From Verrucosispora sp. WMMD573 (GTDB lineage Bacteria > Actinomycetota > Actinomycetes > Mycobacteriales > Micromonosporaceae), in contig NZ_CP114901.1 in the NCBI RefSeq assembly GCF_027497175.1, forward strand, positions 6,076,001 to 6,140,000: a DNA stretch of 64,000 nucleotides, given 5' to 3'. Shown piece by piece: positions 52,608 to 60,969 of the stretch (its first letter is position 1; each line of letters starts with the position of its first letter). The position numbers and the translations under genes were made by a program. The notes under the pieces are model-generated. The model was not told where the DNA came from, searched no databases, and was given only the letters and a program-made list of their open reading frames with translations.

Positions 52608-53491
52608 CCCGGGCCGAGGGCGCAGCGAGCGGCAGTCGGCCCACCGCGCCCTCCGACGGCCTCTGCGCGGTGGTGCTCGCCGCCGGTGCGGGCACCCGGC
52701 TGCGCCCGCTGACCGAACGGACACCCAAGGCGCTCTGCCCCGTCGGCAACGTGCCCCTGCTGGACCGGGCGCTGGCCCGGCTCGCCGGTCTCGGCCTGAA
52801 CGGCCCGGCGGCGGTCGCGGTCAACGCCTGCTACCTGGGCGACCAGGTGGTCGAGCGGGTGGGCACCCGGGCGCACCTCTCGGTGGAGCCGGGCAGTCCG
52901 CTCGGCACTGCGGGCGGTGTGGGACGGCTGCGGGACTGGATCGACGGCCGGGGGGCGCTGGTCGGCAACGCCGACGCCTACCTGGCCGATCCGGCGGCAC
53001 CGCCCGGCCCCGACATCGCCGCGCTGCTCGACGGCTGGGACGGCGACTCGGTACGCCTGCTCGGCCAGCCGGCCACCGACCCGGGCGCGCCGGGCACCTT
53101 CGACGGGCACGTCTTCACCGGTTTCTCACTGTTGCCGTGGCGGCTGGTCCGCGACCTGCCCGCCACCTTCGGCGACCTGGTACGCGCGGTGTGGCGTCCG
53201 GCCGAGGCCGCCGGCCGGCTGACCGTGGTCCGCTACCGAGGCACCTTCATCGACACCGGCACCCCGGCCGACTATCTGGCCGCGAACCTGCACGCCGCCG
53301 GTGACGGCTGCCTGATCGACCCGGCCGCCACCGTCACCGGCCCCTGCCATCGCTCGGTCGTGGGTGCGGGTGCCACCGTCCGGGGTGCGGTCAGCCGCAG
53401 CGTGATCTGGTCGAACGCCGTCGTCGGCGCCGACGAGGACCTGCACGAGGTGATCCGCGTTGGCGCCGACCTGACCGTCCCGGCGATCTGA
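52604..53491 (+). CDS. Sugar-1-phosphate nucleotidyltransferase
   Basis: A 295-aa nucleotidyltransferase of the GlmU/ManC/RmlA superfamily. AVVLAAGAGTRLRPLTERTP then KALCPVGNVPLLD (~22-54) is the NTP-binding signature. VEPGSPLGTAGGV (~92-104) and ALVGNADAYLADP (the metal Asp, ~116-128) follow. GTFIDTGTPADYLAAN closes the catalytic domain. The C-terminus has a few hexapeptide-like repeats (VTGPCHRSVVGAGATV, RSVIWSNAVVG). Sugar and nucleotide are not predictable. It starts in an ATGA overlap with the Nudix gene, so one makes and the other may hydrolyse the same NDP-sugar (inference). Confidence 0.85.
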   Translation: MTRAEGAASGSRPTAPSDGLCAVVLAAGAGTRLRPLTERTPKALCPVGNVPLLDRALARLAGLGLNGPAAVAVNACYLGDQVVERVGTRAHLSVEPGSPLGTAGGVGRLRDWIDGRGALVGNADAYLADPAAPPGPDIAALLDGWDGDSVRLLGQPATDPGAPGTFDGHVFTGFSLLPWRLVRDLPATFGDLVRAVWRPAEAAGRLTVVRYRGTFIDTGTPADYLAANLHAAGDGCLIDPAATVTGPCHRSVVGAGATVRGAVSRSVIWSNAVVGADEDLHEVIRVGADLTVPAI

Positions 53492-53531
53492 CCTGCCAAC
53501 GCCGACACCCGAGCGCATGGTGCGTTGCTTA

Positions 53532-53571
53532 CAGAAAATTCTTTGCAGAAAACTCTCTGCATAGTTAGCCT
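53532..53571 (+). promoter_or_regulatory. Promoter with nested palindromic operator of the ArsR-type gene
   Basis: TTGCAG (53543-53548), 17-bp spacer, TAGCCT (53566-53571), 7 nt before the ATG. TGCAGA-N6-TCTGCA (53544-53561) is a perfect inverted repeat covering the -35 and spacer. AGAAAATTCT (53533-53542) is a second palindrome just upstream. The layout is ideal for autorepression. Confidence 0.7.
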
Positions 53572-53578
53572 GTCGTGC

Positions 53579-54157
53579 ATGACCGATCCTCGCCACGAGC
53601 GACGGGTGTCCGATCCCGCAGATCTCAAAGCGGTGGCCCACCCGCTTCGAGTGCGGCTATTGGCCGCGCTGCGGGAGCACGGCCCCGCCACGGCCACCGA
53701 ACTCGCCCGCCTGCTCGACACCGAGTCCGGATCGACCAGCTACCACCTGCGCATCCTGGCCCGACACGGGTTCGTCACGGAGTCCACGCTCGGGCGCAGA
53801 CATCCCCGAGAACGGCGCTGGGCGGCTGTGCACCGCACGACCGGTTGGAGCAACACCGAGCTCTCGGCGAGCGACGCCGGTCGGCAGGCTGCGGCGATGA
53901 TGCGGCGTCGACAGGTCGAGGTGCTCATCGGCGATGTCGAGCACTTCGAGGCGCACCTGAACGACCTGGATCCGGCCTGGGTGGAGGCGGCAGGTATCGG
54001 CGACATCGTGACGCGGCTCAGCCGCTCCTCCATGGCCGAGCTGTGGGACCGTTTCTATGCCCACCTCGATGAGCTGAGCGCACGGGACGAGGCCGATCCG
54101 GCTGCGGTCACCGTGTCCATCGTGGTGGCCGGCTTTCCCCGGGCCGAACGTCGATGA
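53579..54157 (+). CDS. ArsR-type winged-HTH regulator
   Basis: A 192-aa regulator. The wHTH (~12-75) reads AVAHPLRVRLLAALREHGPA, ELARLLDTESGSTSYHLRIL and FVTESTLGRRHPRERRW, as in ArsR/HTH_20 repressors. No Cys metal-sensing motif is present, so the ligand is probably organic. A helical C-terminal domain (~95-192) likely dimerises or binds ligand. The leaderless ATG at 53579 is chosen from a clean promoter; an in-frame TTG 54 nt upstream would place the operator in the coding region. The MFS gene begins in an ATGA overlap, suggesting that the regulator controls this transporter. Confidence 0.85.
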   Translation: MTDPRHERRVSDPADLKAVAHPLRVRLLAALREHGPATATELARLLDTESGSTSYHLRILARHGFVTESTLGRRHPRERRWAAVHRTTGWSNTELSASDAGRQAAAMMRRRQVEVLIGDVEHFEAHLNDLDPAWVEAAGIGDIVTRLSRSSMAELWDRFYAHLDELSARDEADPAAVTVSIVVAGFPRAERR

Positions 54158-55453
54158 GCATAGACGCAGCCCGACGCCGGTACGCCTCGCTGAACTTCCT
54201 GCTGTGGCTACCGACCGGGCTCCATCTGGTGCCTCTCGTGCTGCTGATGCTCGACCGTGGGCTGTCGGTGCCCACGATCGCGCTCGTCACCGCGGTGTAC
54301 GGCCTCACCATCGCGCTGCTCGAACTGCCCACCGGGGGGGCTGGCGGACGCGATCGGACGCCGTCCCGTACTCGTCGCCTCGGCGGTGGCCGGCGCGGGC
54401 GGCCTGCTGCTGCTGGGCCTGGCCGACACGATCGCCCTGTTTCTGGCCTCGGCAGTGCTGCGCGGCATCGCCCGCGCGTTGTCGACCGGTCCGCTGGAGG
54501 CGTGGTACGTCGACACCGTGCACGCTCACGCCGGCCGCGATGTCGACCTGACCGGCGGTCTGGCCAGAGGTGAGGTCGCCGGGTCGCTGGCACTGGCGGT
54601 CGGCACGCTCACCGGCGGTCTGCTGCCACTGGTCCTGGATGGCACCGACACGCTTCCCGCGCTGGCCGTGCCGGTGCTGGCAGCGGCCGGGGTCGAGGTG
54701 CTACGGGCCCTGGTGACGGCCCGGCTGGCCGAGCCGCCCCACCCACGCCCGAAGCTGGCGGCCGTGGTGCGGCACGTGCCCGCCACCGTCGTCGCCGGGT
54801 TACAGGTGTCGGCACGGGACCGGGCACTGACCCGGGTGTTGCTGGCGGCCGGCGGAGCAGGAATCGCGCTGGGCACCATCGAACTTCTCACCCCGGCCTG
54901 GCTGGCCGACCTGACCGGCGGTCCTACCGCGGCTGCCACGTACGCGGTCGTCGCAGCCGCGGGATTCGGCGCCGACGCCGTCGGCGGCATGATCGCCGGT
55001 TGGGTCGTACGGAGTTGCGGGTCGCACGCGCGGGCGGCAGCGACCGGAGTGGTGGTATCCGCGCTGTCCCTGCTCGGGCTCGCCGGTTGCGCCCTGTTGC
55101 GGGGACCGGGTGCCATGGCGCTCGCCGGGCTGGCCTACTGTCTGCTCTTCGTCGGTCTCGGCGCGGCCTTTCCCGCACAGGCGAAGCTGCTCCACGACCG
55201 CGTCGAAGCGACCGAACGGGCCACCGTGCTGTCTGTGCAGTCACTGGTCATGCAGGTCCTGGGGGCGGTGGGGCTACCGCTGATCGGTTGGCAGGCCACC
55301 CGGCACGGCATCGAAGCAGGTTACCTGCTCGGCGCGGCGGTGCTGTTCGCGTCCGCCGCCCTCTTCGTGCGCCTACCCGCCACAGCCCCGCACGCTGCTG
55401 CCGGCACACCGCCTAGCATGGGCGAGTACGCCGACGAACGGAGAGTTCCGTGA
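54154..55453 (+). pseudogene. MFS transporter, frameshifted at a G7 run
   Basis: An MFS permease split in two frames. The first (from ATG 54154, overlapping the regulator stop) covers LNFLLWLPTGLHLVPLVLLM and the second helix up to LLELPTGG. It then reads out of frame to a stop at 54573. The second frame resumes exactly at GGLADAIGRRPVLVASA, the MFS loop 2-3 motif, and runs with about ten more helices to 55453. The break falls in a run of seven G (54334-54340); six G would restore a ~432-residue protein. It may be a sequencing error, a real null mutation or slippage-controlled expression. The predicted substrate is a small molecule sensed by the upstream regulator. Confidence 0.8.
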
Positions 55454-55737
55454 TCACCGCGATCGTGCTGATCGACTGCGCCACCGACTCGATCCCCGAG
55501 GTGGCCGAGGCACTGGCGAACCTGCCGGGGGTCAGCGAGGTCTACTCGGTTGCCGGGCACGTCGACCTGATCGCCATGGTCCGGGTCCGCGAGTTCGACG
55601 AGATCGCCCAGATCATCGCGGGCAGCATCTCCAAGGTGCCGGGCGTGCTCAACACCGAGTCGCACATCGCCTTCCGCGCGTACTCGCGGCACGACCTGGA
55701 GGAGGCCTTCGCCATCGGGCTGGGCAGCACCGACTGA
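55450..55737 (+). CDS. Stand-alone Lrp/AsnC ligand-binding (RAM) domain
   Basis: A 95-aa protein consisting only of the AsnC/Lrp effector domain: AIVLIDCATDSIPEVAEALA, GVSEVYSVAGHVDLIAMVRV, and a final strand SHIAFRAYSRHDLEEAF. There is no DNA-binding HTH. In relatives such single-domain proteins form alpha-beta-sandwich oligomers that bind amino acids. The GTG overlaps the MFS stop (GTGA) and has GGAGAG upstream. The same type of gene occurs near qcr/trpD in streptomycetes (recalled). Ends in a strong bidirectional hairpin. Confidence 0.88.
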   Translation: MITAIVLIDCATDSIPEVAEALANLPGVSEVYSVAGHVDLIAMVRVREFDEIAQIIAGSISKVPGVLNTESHIAFRAYSRHDLEEAFAIGLGSTD

Positions 55738-55769
55738 GCCGGTCCACCCCGCACGGGGTGGACCGGCTC
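55736..55769. terminator. 16-bp-arm bidirectional terminator
   Basis: Perfect arms 55736-55751 and 55754-55769 (GAGCCGGTCCACCCCG) with a 2-nt loop. It starts inside the Lrp-domain stop codon and ends 16 nt before the convergent DUF4142 gene stop. Confidence 0.85.
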
Positions 55770-55785
55770 GTCGCGTACCGCCGGG

Positions 55786-56463
55786 TCAGCTCTGCTGCGG
55801 CGCCGGGGTCTCGGTGACGGTGCCACCCGGAACCGGGGCCTCCTCGGTGAAGGTCTCACCCGGGGTCGGCGTGGTGCCGCCCGGAGCCGGCACGGTGCCA
55901 CCCGGGCTGGGCGTACCGCTCGGGCTGGTCTCCGGGACCGGGATGCCGAGTTCCTCGGCCAGCATCACCAGGGCGTCGTAGTGCGCCTGCAGGACCGGCA
56001 GCGCGGTCTGCGCCAGCTGGACCACCTGCGATTCGGTACCCTGCGAGATCTCCGTCTGGGTCGCCTGGATGGCCTGGACGTGGCCGGCCAGTTCCTGGGT
56101 CACCCAGAGCCGGTCGAACTCCTCACCGCTGGCGTTGTTGAGCTGGTCGAGACCGTCCTGCTGATCAGTGGTGGGCTCGCTCGGCAGCTCGACGTTGAGC
56201 TGTCCGGCCAGATCCTGCACCGACTGGTCCAGCTCGGTGTGATCCGTGACGAACTGCTGCCCCAGCTCCTTGACCTGCTGGTTCTGACCCTTCTCCTGGG
56301 CCAGCTCGCCGGCGGCGATCTCGTACAGGTTCACCTGGTGGACCGCCTGCAGATACTGCGTGTCCTGTTCCGACGGCTGCGCCGCCGCCTGCGCCGCCGC
56401 GGCGGGCGCGACGCCCACCAGCACCAGCGCGGCCAGCAGGCCGAGGCGTTTGATACCCAACAT
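55786..56463 (-). CDS. Secreted DUF4142 protein
   Basis: A 225-aa exported protein. Signal peptide ~1-27 (LGLLAALVLVGVAPAAAAQA). A ferritin-like helical DUF4142 domain (~30-165) has YLQAVHQVNLYEIAAGELAQ, VTDHTELDQSVQDLA and QTALPVLQAHYDALVMLAEE, with His residues at the usual positions. A Pro/Thr/Gly-rich tail (~175-225) may cross the cell wall. The function of DUF4142 is unknown; no membrane anchor or sortase motif is visible. GGAGGAAGC before the ATG. Located at the 3' side of the qcr cluster but on its own transcription unit. Confidence 0.85.
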   Translation of the reverse strand: MLGIKRLGLLAALVLVGVAPAAAAQAAAQPSEQDTQYLQAVHQVNLYEIAAGELAQEKGQNQQVKELGQQFVTDHTELDQSVQDLAGQLNVELPSEPTTDQQDGLDQLNNASGEEFDRLWVTQELAGHVQAIQATQTEISQGTESQVVQLAQTALPVLQAHYDALVMLAEELGIPVPETSPSGTPSPGGTVPAPGGTTPTPGETFTEEAPVPGGTVTETPAPQQS

Positions 56464-56577
56464 GCTTCCTCCCCGTTGAGACGTTGGACCGCACGGATAC
56501 CCGGCTGGCCGGGGTTATTCCTGCGATCCGGCGACGACGGGAAGCGGCGCCGACGTGTCCGGAAGAGGCAAAAACCA

Positions 56578-56616
56578 ACGTGGCGCCCACCGGAACTGGT
56601 CCGGCGGGCGCCACGT
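56578..56616 (-). terminator. Terminator after qcrB
   Basis: 11-bp perfect arms 56578-56588 and 56606-56616 (ACGTGGCGCCC), 17-nt loop, 17 nt past the qcrB stop. Ends the ctaE/qcr transcription unit. Confidence 0.7.
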
Positions 56617-56632
56617 CACGTTGCCACGAATC

Positions 56633-58252
56633 TCAGCTGCGGGTCTCCCCGCTGGTGATCTCCTCCCGCTCCGGGCGCGGCTCGACCGGCGGGTGCCCGG
56701 GCGAGACCGGAGCCTCGACCGGCCGCTCGATCGGGTAGAAGAAACCGCGGATGGCCGGGCCGAGCGCACCGAGCCGGTTCATCTTCTTCGGTACCACCCA
56801 GCCGGCGTAGTCCAGCTCGCCGTGCCCGTTGCTCGCGCTGAGCGGCTGGTGCACCTCGACGAACCGGCCGTCCGGCAGTCGCCGGATGATGCCGGTCTCC
56901 ACGCCGTGGGCGAGAACCTCCCGGTCGTGCTGCTGCAAGCCCAGACAGATCCGGTAGGTGACGTAGTACGCCAGTGGCGGAAGGAGCAGCAGACCCACCC
57001 GACCGGCCCAGGTCATCGCGTTCAGGCTGATGTGGAACTTGTCGGCGATGACGTCGTTCGCGCCCGACAGGGTCAGGATCACGTAGAACGTGAGGGCCAT
57101 GACGCCCAGACCGGTGCGGAACGGGACGTCGCGGGGACGCTGGAGCAGGTTGTGACTGCGGTAGTCCTTCAGGTGGCGGGCCTCCATGAAGGGATAGAGC
57201 AGGGATATCGCCACCAGGATGCCGGGTAGCACCACTGTCGGCCAGAACAGCGGTGGGATCACATATCCCTCGCCGATGGGTATGGTGATCTCCCAGTCCG
57301 GCATCAGGCGGGTCGAACCGTCGAGGAACATGACGTACCAGTCCGGCTGGCTGGCGGCCGAGACCACCCACGCCTCGTACGGGCCGAACAGCCAGACCGG
57401 GTTGATCTGGAACAGGCCACCCATCAGCGCGATCACGCCGAAGACGACCATGAAGAAGCCGCCCTGCTTGATCGCGTAGCGCGGGAACATCCGCTCGCCG
57501 ACCACGTTGCCGTTCGTGCGACCCGGCCCCGGCCACTGGGTGTGCTTCTGCTTGAACACCAGGCCCAGGTGCACGGTGATCAACGCCACCAGCAGCCCTG
57601 GGATGAGCAGCACGTGGGCGATGAAGAACCGGCTGATGATGATCGTGCCGGGGAACTCGCCGTTGAAGACCGCCGCGGTGACCCAGGAGCCGATCACCGG
57701 AATGGACAGCATGATCGCGGAGGCGATCCGCAGGCCGGTGCCGGACAGGCCGTCGTCCGGCAGCGAGTAGCCGGTGAAGCCGGCCAGGAAGCCGACCCAG
57801 AACAGCAGCGAGCCGATGATCCAGTTGGTCTCACGCGGCTTACGGAACGCGCCGGTGAAGAAGACCCGCAGCATGTGCACCACGATCGCCGCCATGAACA
57901 GCAGCGCCGCCCAGTGGTGCATCTGGCGCATGATCAGGCCACCGCGGACATCGAAGGAGATGTCCAGCGTCGAGGCGTACGCGGCCGACATCGGCGTGCC
58001 CCGCAGTGGGGCGTAGCTGCCGTTGTAGATGACCTCGGTCATCGCCGGCTCGAAGAAGAACGTCAGGAAGACACCGGTCAGCAGCAGGACGATGAACGAG
58101 AAGAGCGCGATCTCGCCGAGCAGGAAGGACCAGTGGTCCGGAAAGACCTTGTTGAGCAGTCGGCGCAACGGAGTCGCCACCTGGAAGCGGTCGTCGACCG
58201 CCCGGGCGGTGTTTCCCGGCACCGCTGCCACGTCAAACTTTCGCCGCTTCAC
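56633..58252 (-). CDS. qcrB: Menaquinol-cytochrome c reductase cytochrome b subunit
   Basis: A 539-aa membrane subunit of the actinobacterial bcc complex, carrying the two b haems and the quinol sites. Haem-ligand region GGLIMRQMHHWAALLFMAAI (~105-124) and the second pair in RFFIAHVLLIPGLLVALITVH (~206-226). PDWYVMFLDGSTRLMPDW is the Qo-site region with the actinobacterial PDW variant of PEW. A ~120-residue hydrophilic C-terminal extension is typical of Gram-positive high-GC QcrB. The GTG overlaps the qcrA stop (GTGA). Together with QcrA, QcrC and CtaE it forms the bcc-aa3 supercomplex. Confidence 0.96.
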   Translation of the reverse strand: MKRRKFDVAAVPGNTARAVDDRFQVATPLRRLLNKVFPDHWSFLLGEIALFSFIVLLLTGVFLTFFFEPAMTEVIYNGSYAPLRGTPMSAAYASTLDISFDVRGGLIMRQMHHWAALLFMAAIVVHMLRVFFTGAFRKPRETNWIIGSLLFWVGFLAGFTGYSLPDDGLSGTGLRIASAIMLSIPVIGSWVTAAVFNGEFPGTIIISRFFIAHVLLIPGLLVALITVHLGLVFKQKHTQWPGPGRTNGNVVGERMFPRYAIKQGGFFMVVFGVIALMGGLFQINPVWLFGPYEAWVVSAASQPDWYVMFLDGSTRLMPDWEITIPIGEGYVIPPLFWPTVVLPGILVAISLLYPFMEARHLKDYRSHNLLQRPRDVPFRTGLGVMALTFYVILTLSGANDVIADKFHISLNAMTWAGRVGLLLLPPLAYYVTYRICLGLQQHDREVLAHGVETGIIRRLPDGRFVEVHQPLSASNGHGELDYAGWVVPKKMNRLGALGPAIRGFFYPIERPVEAPVSPGHPPVEPRPEREEITSGETRS

Positions 58253-59334
58253 GGCCGCTCCCAGAAGTCGGGCCCGACGGGTTCAGTGTAGTCGGACGTA
58301 GCCACGAAGTAACCCTCGGCGTCCACCTCGATCGGCAGCTGCGGCAGCCGCCGGCTGGCCGGACCGAAGACGGGCTTGGCGTTGTCGGTGATCAGGAACT
58401 GCGACTGGTGGCACGGGCAGAGCAGCCGGTTGGTCTGCTGTTCGTACAGGCTCGCCGGGCAGCCGGCGTGCGTGCAGATCTTCGAGTAGGCGGCGTAGTT
58501 GCCCCACATGTGGCCGCCGTGGCCCTCGCGCTCGTTGTTGCGCCGCGACTCCACGGCGTCGTCCTCGCGCAGGTGGATCAGCAGGGTGGGCGAGTCGGCG
58601 TACCGGTTGCTGACCCCGTGCTCCACGCCCGGGAAGACGGTGATCTGACCACCGGCGCTGATGTCGGCCGGCCGGATGGGCCGGCCGTCCTCGCGGACCA
58701 GCCGGATCTTCTGACCGTCCCGGGGGGCGAACCCGGTGGTCATCATCTGGTCGTCCTTGTGCGGGTTGGAGATCAGCCCGCCGACCAGGGGCGCCGCGGC
58801 GACAGCGCCGACCGGCAGCAGCCCGGCCAGCAGCGACACCCCCAGCAGCGGCCGACGCTTCACCCCCAGCTCGTCGGCCATGTACGCCATGGTCTCGCCG
58901 GTGATCCGCTGGTCCTCGGCAGGCACCGCCCCCTCGTGCCGGTCCTGGATCGACACCTCCTTGGGCAGCAGCTTCTTGCCCCAGGTGAGGATGCCGAAGC
59001 CGATGCCGAGCAGGGCTACGCCGAGAGTCACCCCGAGCAGCGGGGTGTAGAGCTTGTCGCCGCCGCGGCCCGGCTCGTACTCCCAGGGCCACCAGATGTA
59101 GATGGCCAGGAAGGCGGTCGCCGCCAACCCGGTGAGCAGGAAGAAGCCCGCCACCGTGCGGACCAGCCGTCGTTCGGCCTTGGTACCGGGGGCCACCTGC
59201 GGCTCATAGTGGACGATCTCGATGTCGTCCCGCCGGGCGCCTTCCCGGACGATGTCGAACCGGCTGAGCCGAGGGTCGTTCACGTCGAGCGGCTCTGCGC
59301 CCGGCAGGGCCTGCTGCCCGGTCTGGCTGCTCAT
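58249..59334 (-). CDS. qcrA: Menaquinol-cytochrome c reductase Rieske subunit
   Basis: A 361-aa Rieske iron-sulfur protein. Fe-S ligands lie in ICTHAGCPASLY and LLCPCHQSQF (~280-310), with the usual two Cys and two His plus a disulfide pair. Three membrane helices precede the Rieske domain (two near ~65-115 and one near ~170), the actinobacterial arrangement. The ATG at 59334 is preferred because GGGGGG lies just upstream and a start at 59367 would overlap qcrC. The gap to qcrC is 11 nt and qcrB overlaps at the 3' end. Confidence 0.95.
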   Translation of the reverse strand: MSSQTGQQALPGAEPLDVNDPRLSRFDIVREGARRDDIEIVHYEPQVAPGTKAERRLVRTVAGFFLLTGLAATAFLAIYIWWPWEYEPGRGGDKLYTPLLGVTLGVALLGIGFGILTWGKKLLPKEVSIQDRHEGAVPAEDQRITGETMAYMADELGVKRRPLLGVSLLAGLLPVGAVAAAPLVGGLISNPHKDDQMMTTGFAPRDGQKIRLVREDGRPIRPADISAGGQITVFPGVEHGVSNRYADSPTLLIHLREDDAVESRRNNEREGHGGHMWGNYAAYSKICTHAGCPASLYEQQTNRLLCPCHQSQFLITDNAKPVFGPASRRLPQLPIEVDAEGYFVATSDYTEPVGPDFWERP

Positions 59335-59345
59335 GGTCCCCCCGC

Positions 59346-60185
59346 TCACGACTTGCCCGCGATCCACAGGCTGGCGAAGACCAGCGCGACGATACCGACG
59401 AGGAAGATCGCCACTCCCTCGGTGGAGGGTCCGTACCGGCCCAGGTTGAACAGGCCGCCCGGGTCGCCGTCGTCCTTCAGCGTCTGCTGGATGTAGGCGA
59501 TGATGTCCGCCTTCTGCTCCGGCGTGATCTGGTTGTCACCGAAGACCGGCATGTTCTGCGGGCCGCTGAGCATCGCCGCGTAGATCTGCCGGTCGGTGGC
59601 CGGCCGCAGGCTCGGCGCGTACTTGCCCGAGGAGAGGGCGCCGCCGCCGCCGCTGAACGCGTGGCACTGCGAGCAGTTGATCCGGTACAGCTCACCGCCG
59701 ATCGCGACATTGCCGTCGGCGTGCAGGTTGTCACCGGCCGGCACGACCGGGCCACCGCCAAGCTCCTGGATGTACGCCGCGAGCTGGTCGATCTCGTCGC
59801 GGGTGAAGACCTCGGGCTTGCGCGCCGCCTGGGCCTCCTGCCGGGCCATCGGCATCCGACCGGTGCCGACCTGGAACTCCACGGAGGCGGCGCCGACGCC
59901 GATGAGGCTCGGCCCGCGCCCCTCGACCCCCTGCGCGTTGCGACCGTGACAGGTCACACAACTCACGTCGAACAGCGCCTTGCCGTCGGCGGCGGCGGTA
60001 CTCAGCGGCGGGTTCTCTTGAGCGGCGGCGCCGGGCGCGAGGACGGTGTAGGCGCCGCCGGCCAGCATCAGCGCGGCGACCAGCCGGACCGCAGCACCCA
60101 GCCGGCGGCGGCCCCTGCTGGGCGCCCCGGGCCGCCCGCGCAGCCGCGCGAGCAGACCGCGTCGGCGGTCGTTGTCAGAAGTCAT
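59346..60185 (-). CDS. qcrC: Menaquinol-cytochrome c reductase dihaem cytochrome c subunit
   Basis: A 279-aa dihaem cytochrome. An Arg-rich start leads to a signal-like helix (~32-55). Two haem sites follow: SCVTCHG (~75) and NCSQCHA (~170), each CxxCH. Met ligands are likely in GRMPMAR and NMPVFGD. A C-terminal membrane anchor spans ~255-275. It passes electrons from the Rieske centre directly to the aa3 oxidase, replacing a soluble cytochrome c. AAGGA 8 nt before the ATG. First of qcrC-qcrA-qcrB, 76 nt downstream of ctaE. Confidence 0.95.
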   Translation of the reverse strand: MTSDNDRRRGLLARLRGRPGAPSRGRRRLGAAVRLVAALMLAGGAYTVLAPGAAAQENPPLSTAAADGKALFDVSCVTCHGRNAQGVEGRGPSLIGVGAASVEFQVGTGRMPMARQEAQAARKPEVFTRDEIDQLAAYIQELGGGPVVPAGDNLHADGNVAIGGELYRINCSQCHAFSGGGGALSSGKYAPSLRPATDRQIYAAMLSGPQNMPVFGDNQITPEQKADIIAYIQQTLKDDGDPGGLFNLGRYGPSTEGVAIFLVGIVALVFASLWIAGKS

Positions 60186-60261
60186 GACCTGTGTCCTTAA
60201 CCGGTTGGACCTTGTGTTGCGGGGGGTGAAGCAGCGGCAAGGCGGCTGGCGCGCGCCAAGA

Positions 60262-60861
60262 TCACTGAAGCCAGTAGATCATGGCGTAGAGCGCGATCCA
60301 CACGACGTCGACGAAGTGCCAGTAGTACGACACCACGATCGCGGCGGTGGCCTGAGCCGGCGTGAACCGGCCCATGGTGGTACGGACCATGAAGATCACG
60401 AAGGCGATCAGACCCCCGGTGACGTGCAGACCGTGGAAGCCGGTGGTCAGGTAGAACATCGACCCGTAGCCATCACTGTTGATCTTGACGCCGTGGTGCA
60501 CCAGCTCGCGGTACTCGTTGAGCTGGCCGAGCACGAAGATCAGACCCATCACGAAGGTGATCGTGAACCAACGGCGCAGCGCGTGGACGTCACCCTTCTC
60601 GGCGGCGAACACGCCGAGCTGGCAGGTCACCGAGGACAACACCAGGATCACCGTGAAGGTGGTCGCGTACGGGATGTTGAGGACCTCGGTGTGCTCCGCC
60701 CACTGCTCCGGCGCCGCTGCGCGGATGGAGAAGTACATCGCGAACAGCGCCGCGAAGAACATGAGTTCGCTGGAGAGCCAGACGATCGTCCCGACGCTGA
60801 CCATGTTGGGACGCGTCAGGGAGTGGATCCGGCTCTTGTCAATGGCTGGGGCCGCAGTCAC
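60262..60861 (-). CDS. ctaE: Cytochrome c oxidase subunit III
   Basis: A 199-aa subunit III of the aa3 oxidase with five or so membrane helices. [20 protein letters not shown] (~28-47) contains the conserved Glu, and [18 protein letters not shown] plus [19 protein letters not shown] are the C-terminal helices with the invariant His residues. The GTG at 60861 is chosen because AATAAT lies 6 nt upstream and homologues begin close to this point; the GTG at 60885 would place the promoter in the gene. It heads the ctaE-qcrCAB transcription unit, as in mycobacteria and streptomycetes. Confidence 0.94.
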   Translation of the reverse strand: MTAAPAIDKSRIHSLTRPNMVSVGTIVWLSSELMFFAALFAMYFSIRAAAPEQWAEHTEVLNIPYATTFTVILVLSSVTCQLGVFAAEKGDVHALRRWFTITFVMGLIFVLGQLNEYRELVHHGVKINSDGYGSMFYLTTGFHGLHVTGGLIAFVIFMVRTTMGRFTPAQATAAIVVSYYWHFVDVVWIALYAMIYWLQ

Positions 60862-60867
60862 GCGGTC

Positions 60868-60873
60868 ATTATT
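60868..60873 (-). promoter_or_regulatory. Putative -10 box of ctaE-qcrCAB
   Basis: AATAAT on the minus strand, differing from TATAAT at one position, 6 nt before the GTG at 60861. Leaderless layout. Confidence 0.5.
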
Positions 60874-60956
60874 GCCGTTCACCACGGCCGGCGATCAGCG
60901 GGGGGTGAAACCCGGGCCAGGAGTGGCCCGATCGGTACCGTCCGGTTCGCCTGACC

Positions 60957-60962
60957 TAGGCT
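60957..60962 (+). promoter_or_regulatory. Putative -10 box of the CtaG-type gene
   Basis: TAGGCT, 7 nt before the GTG at 60970, no SD. Divergent from the ctaE promoter ~85 bp away. Confidence 0.45.
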
Positions 60963-60969
60963 GATTGGT

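Noticed and set aside
54257..55453. Independent 398-codon transporter gene starting at 54257
   Set aside because: Its first ~30 codons are out-of-frame sequence of the upstream half; the helix-2/3 motif shows it is the continuation of a frameshifted gene.
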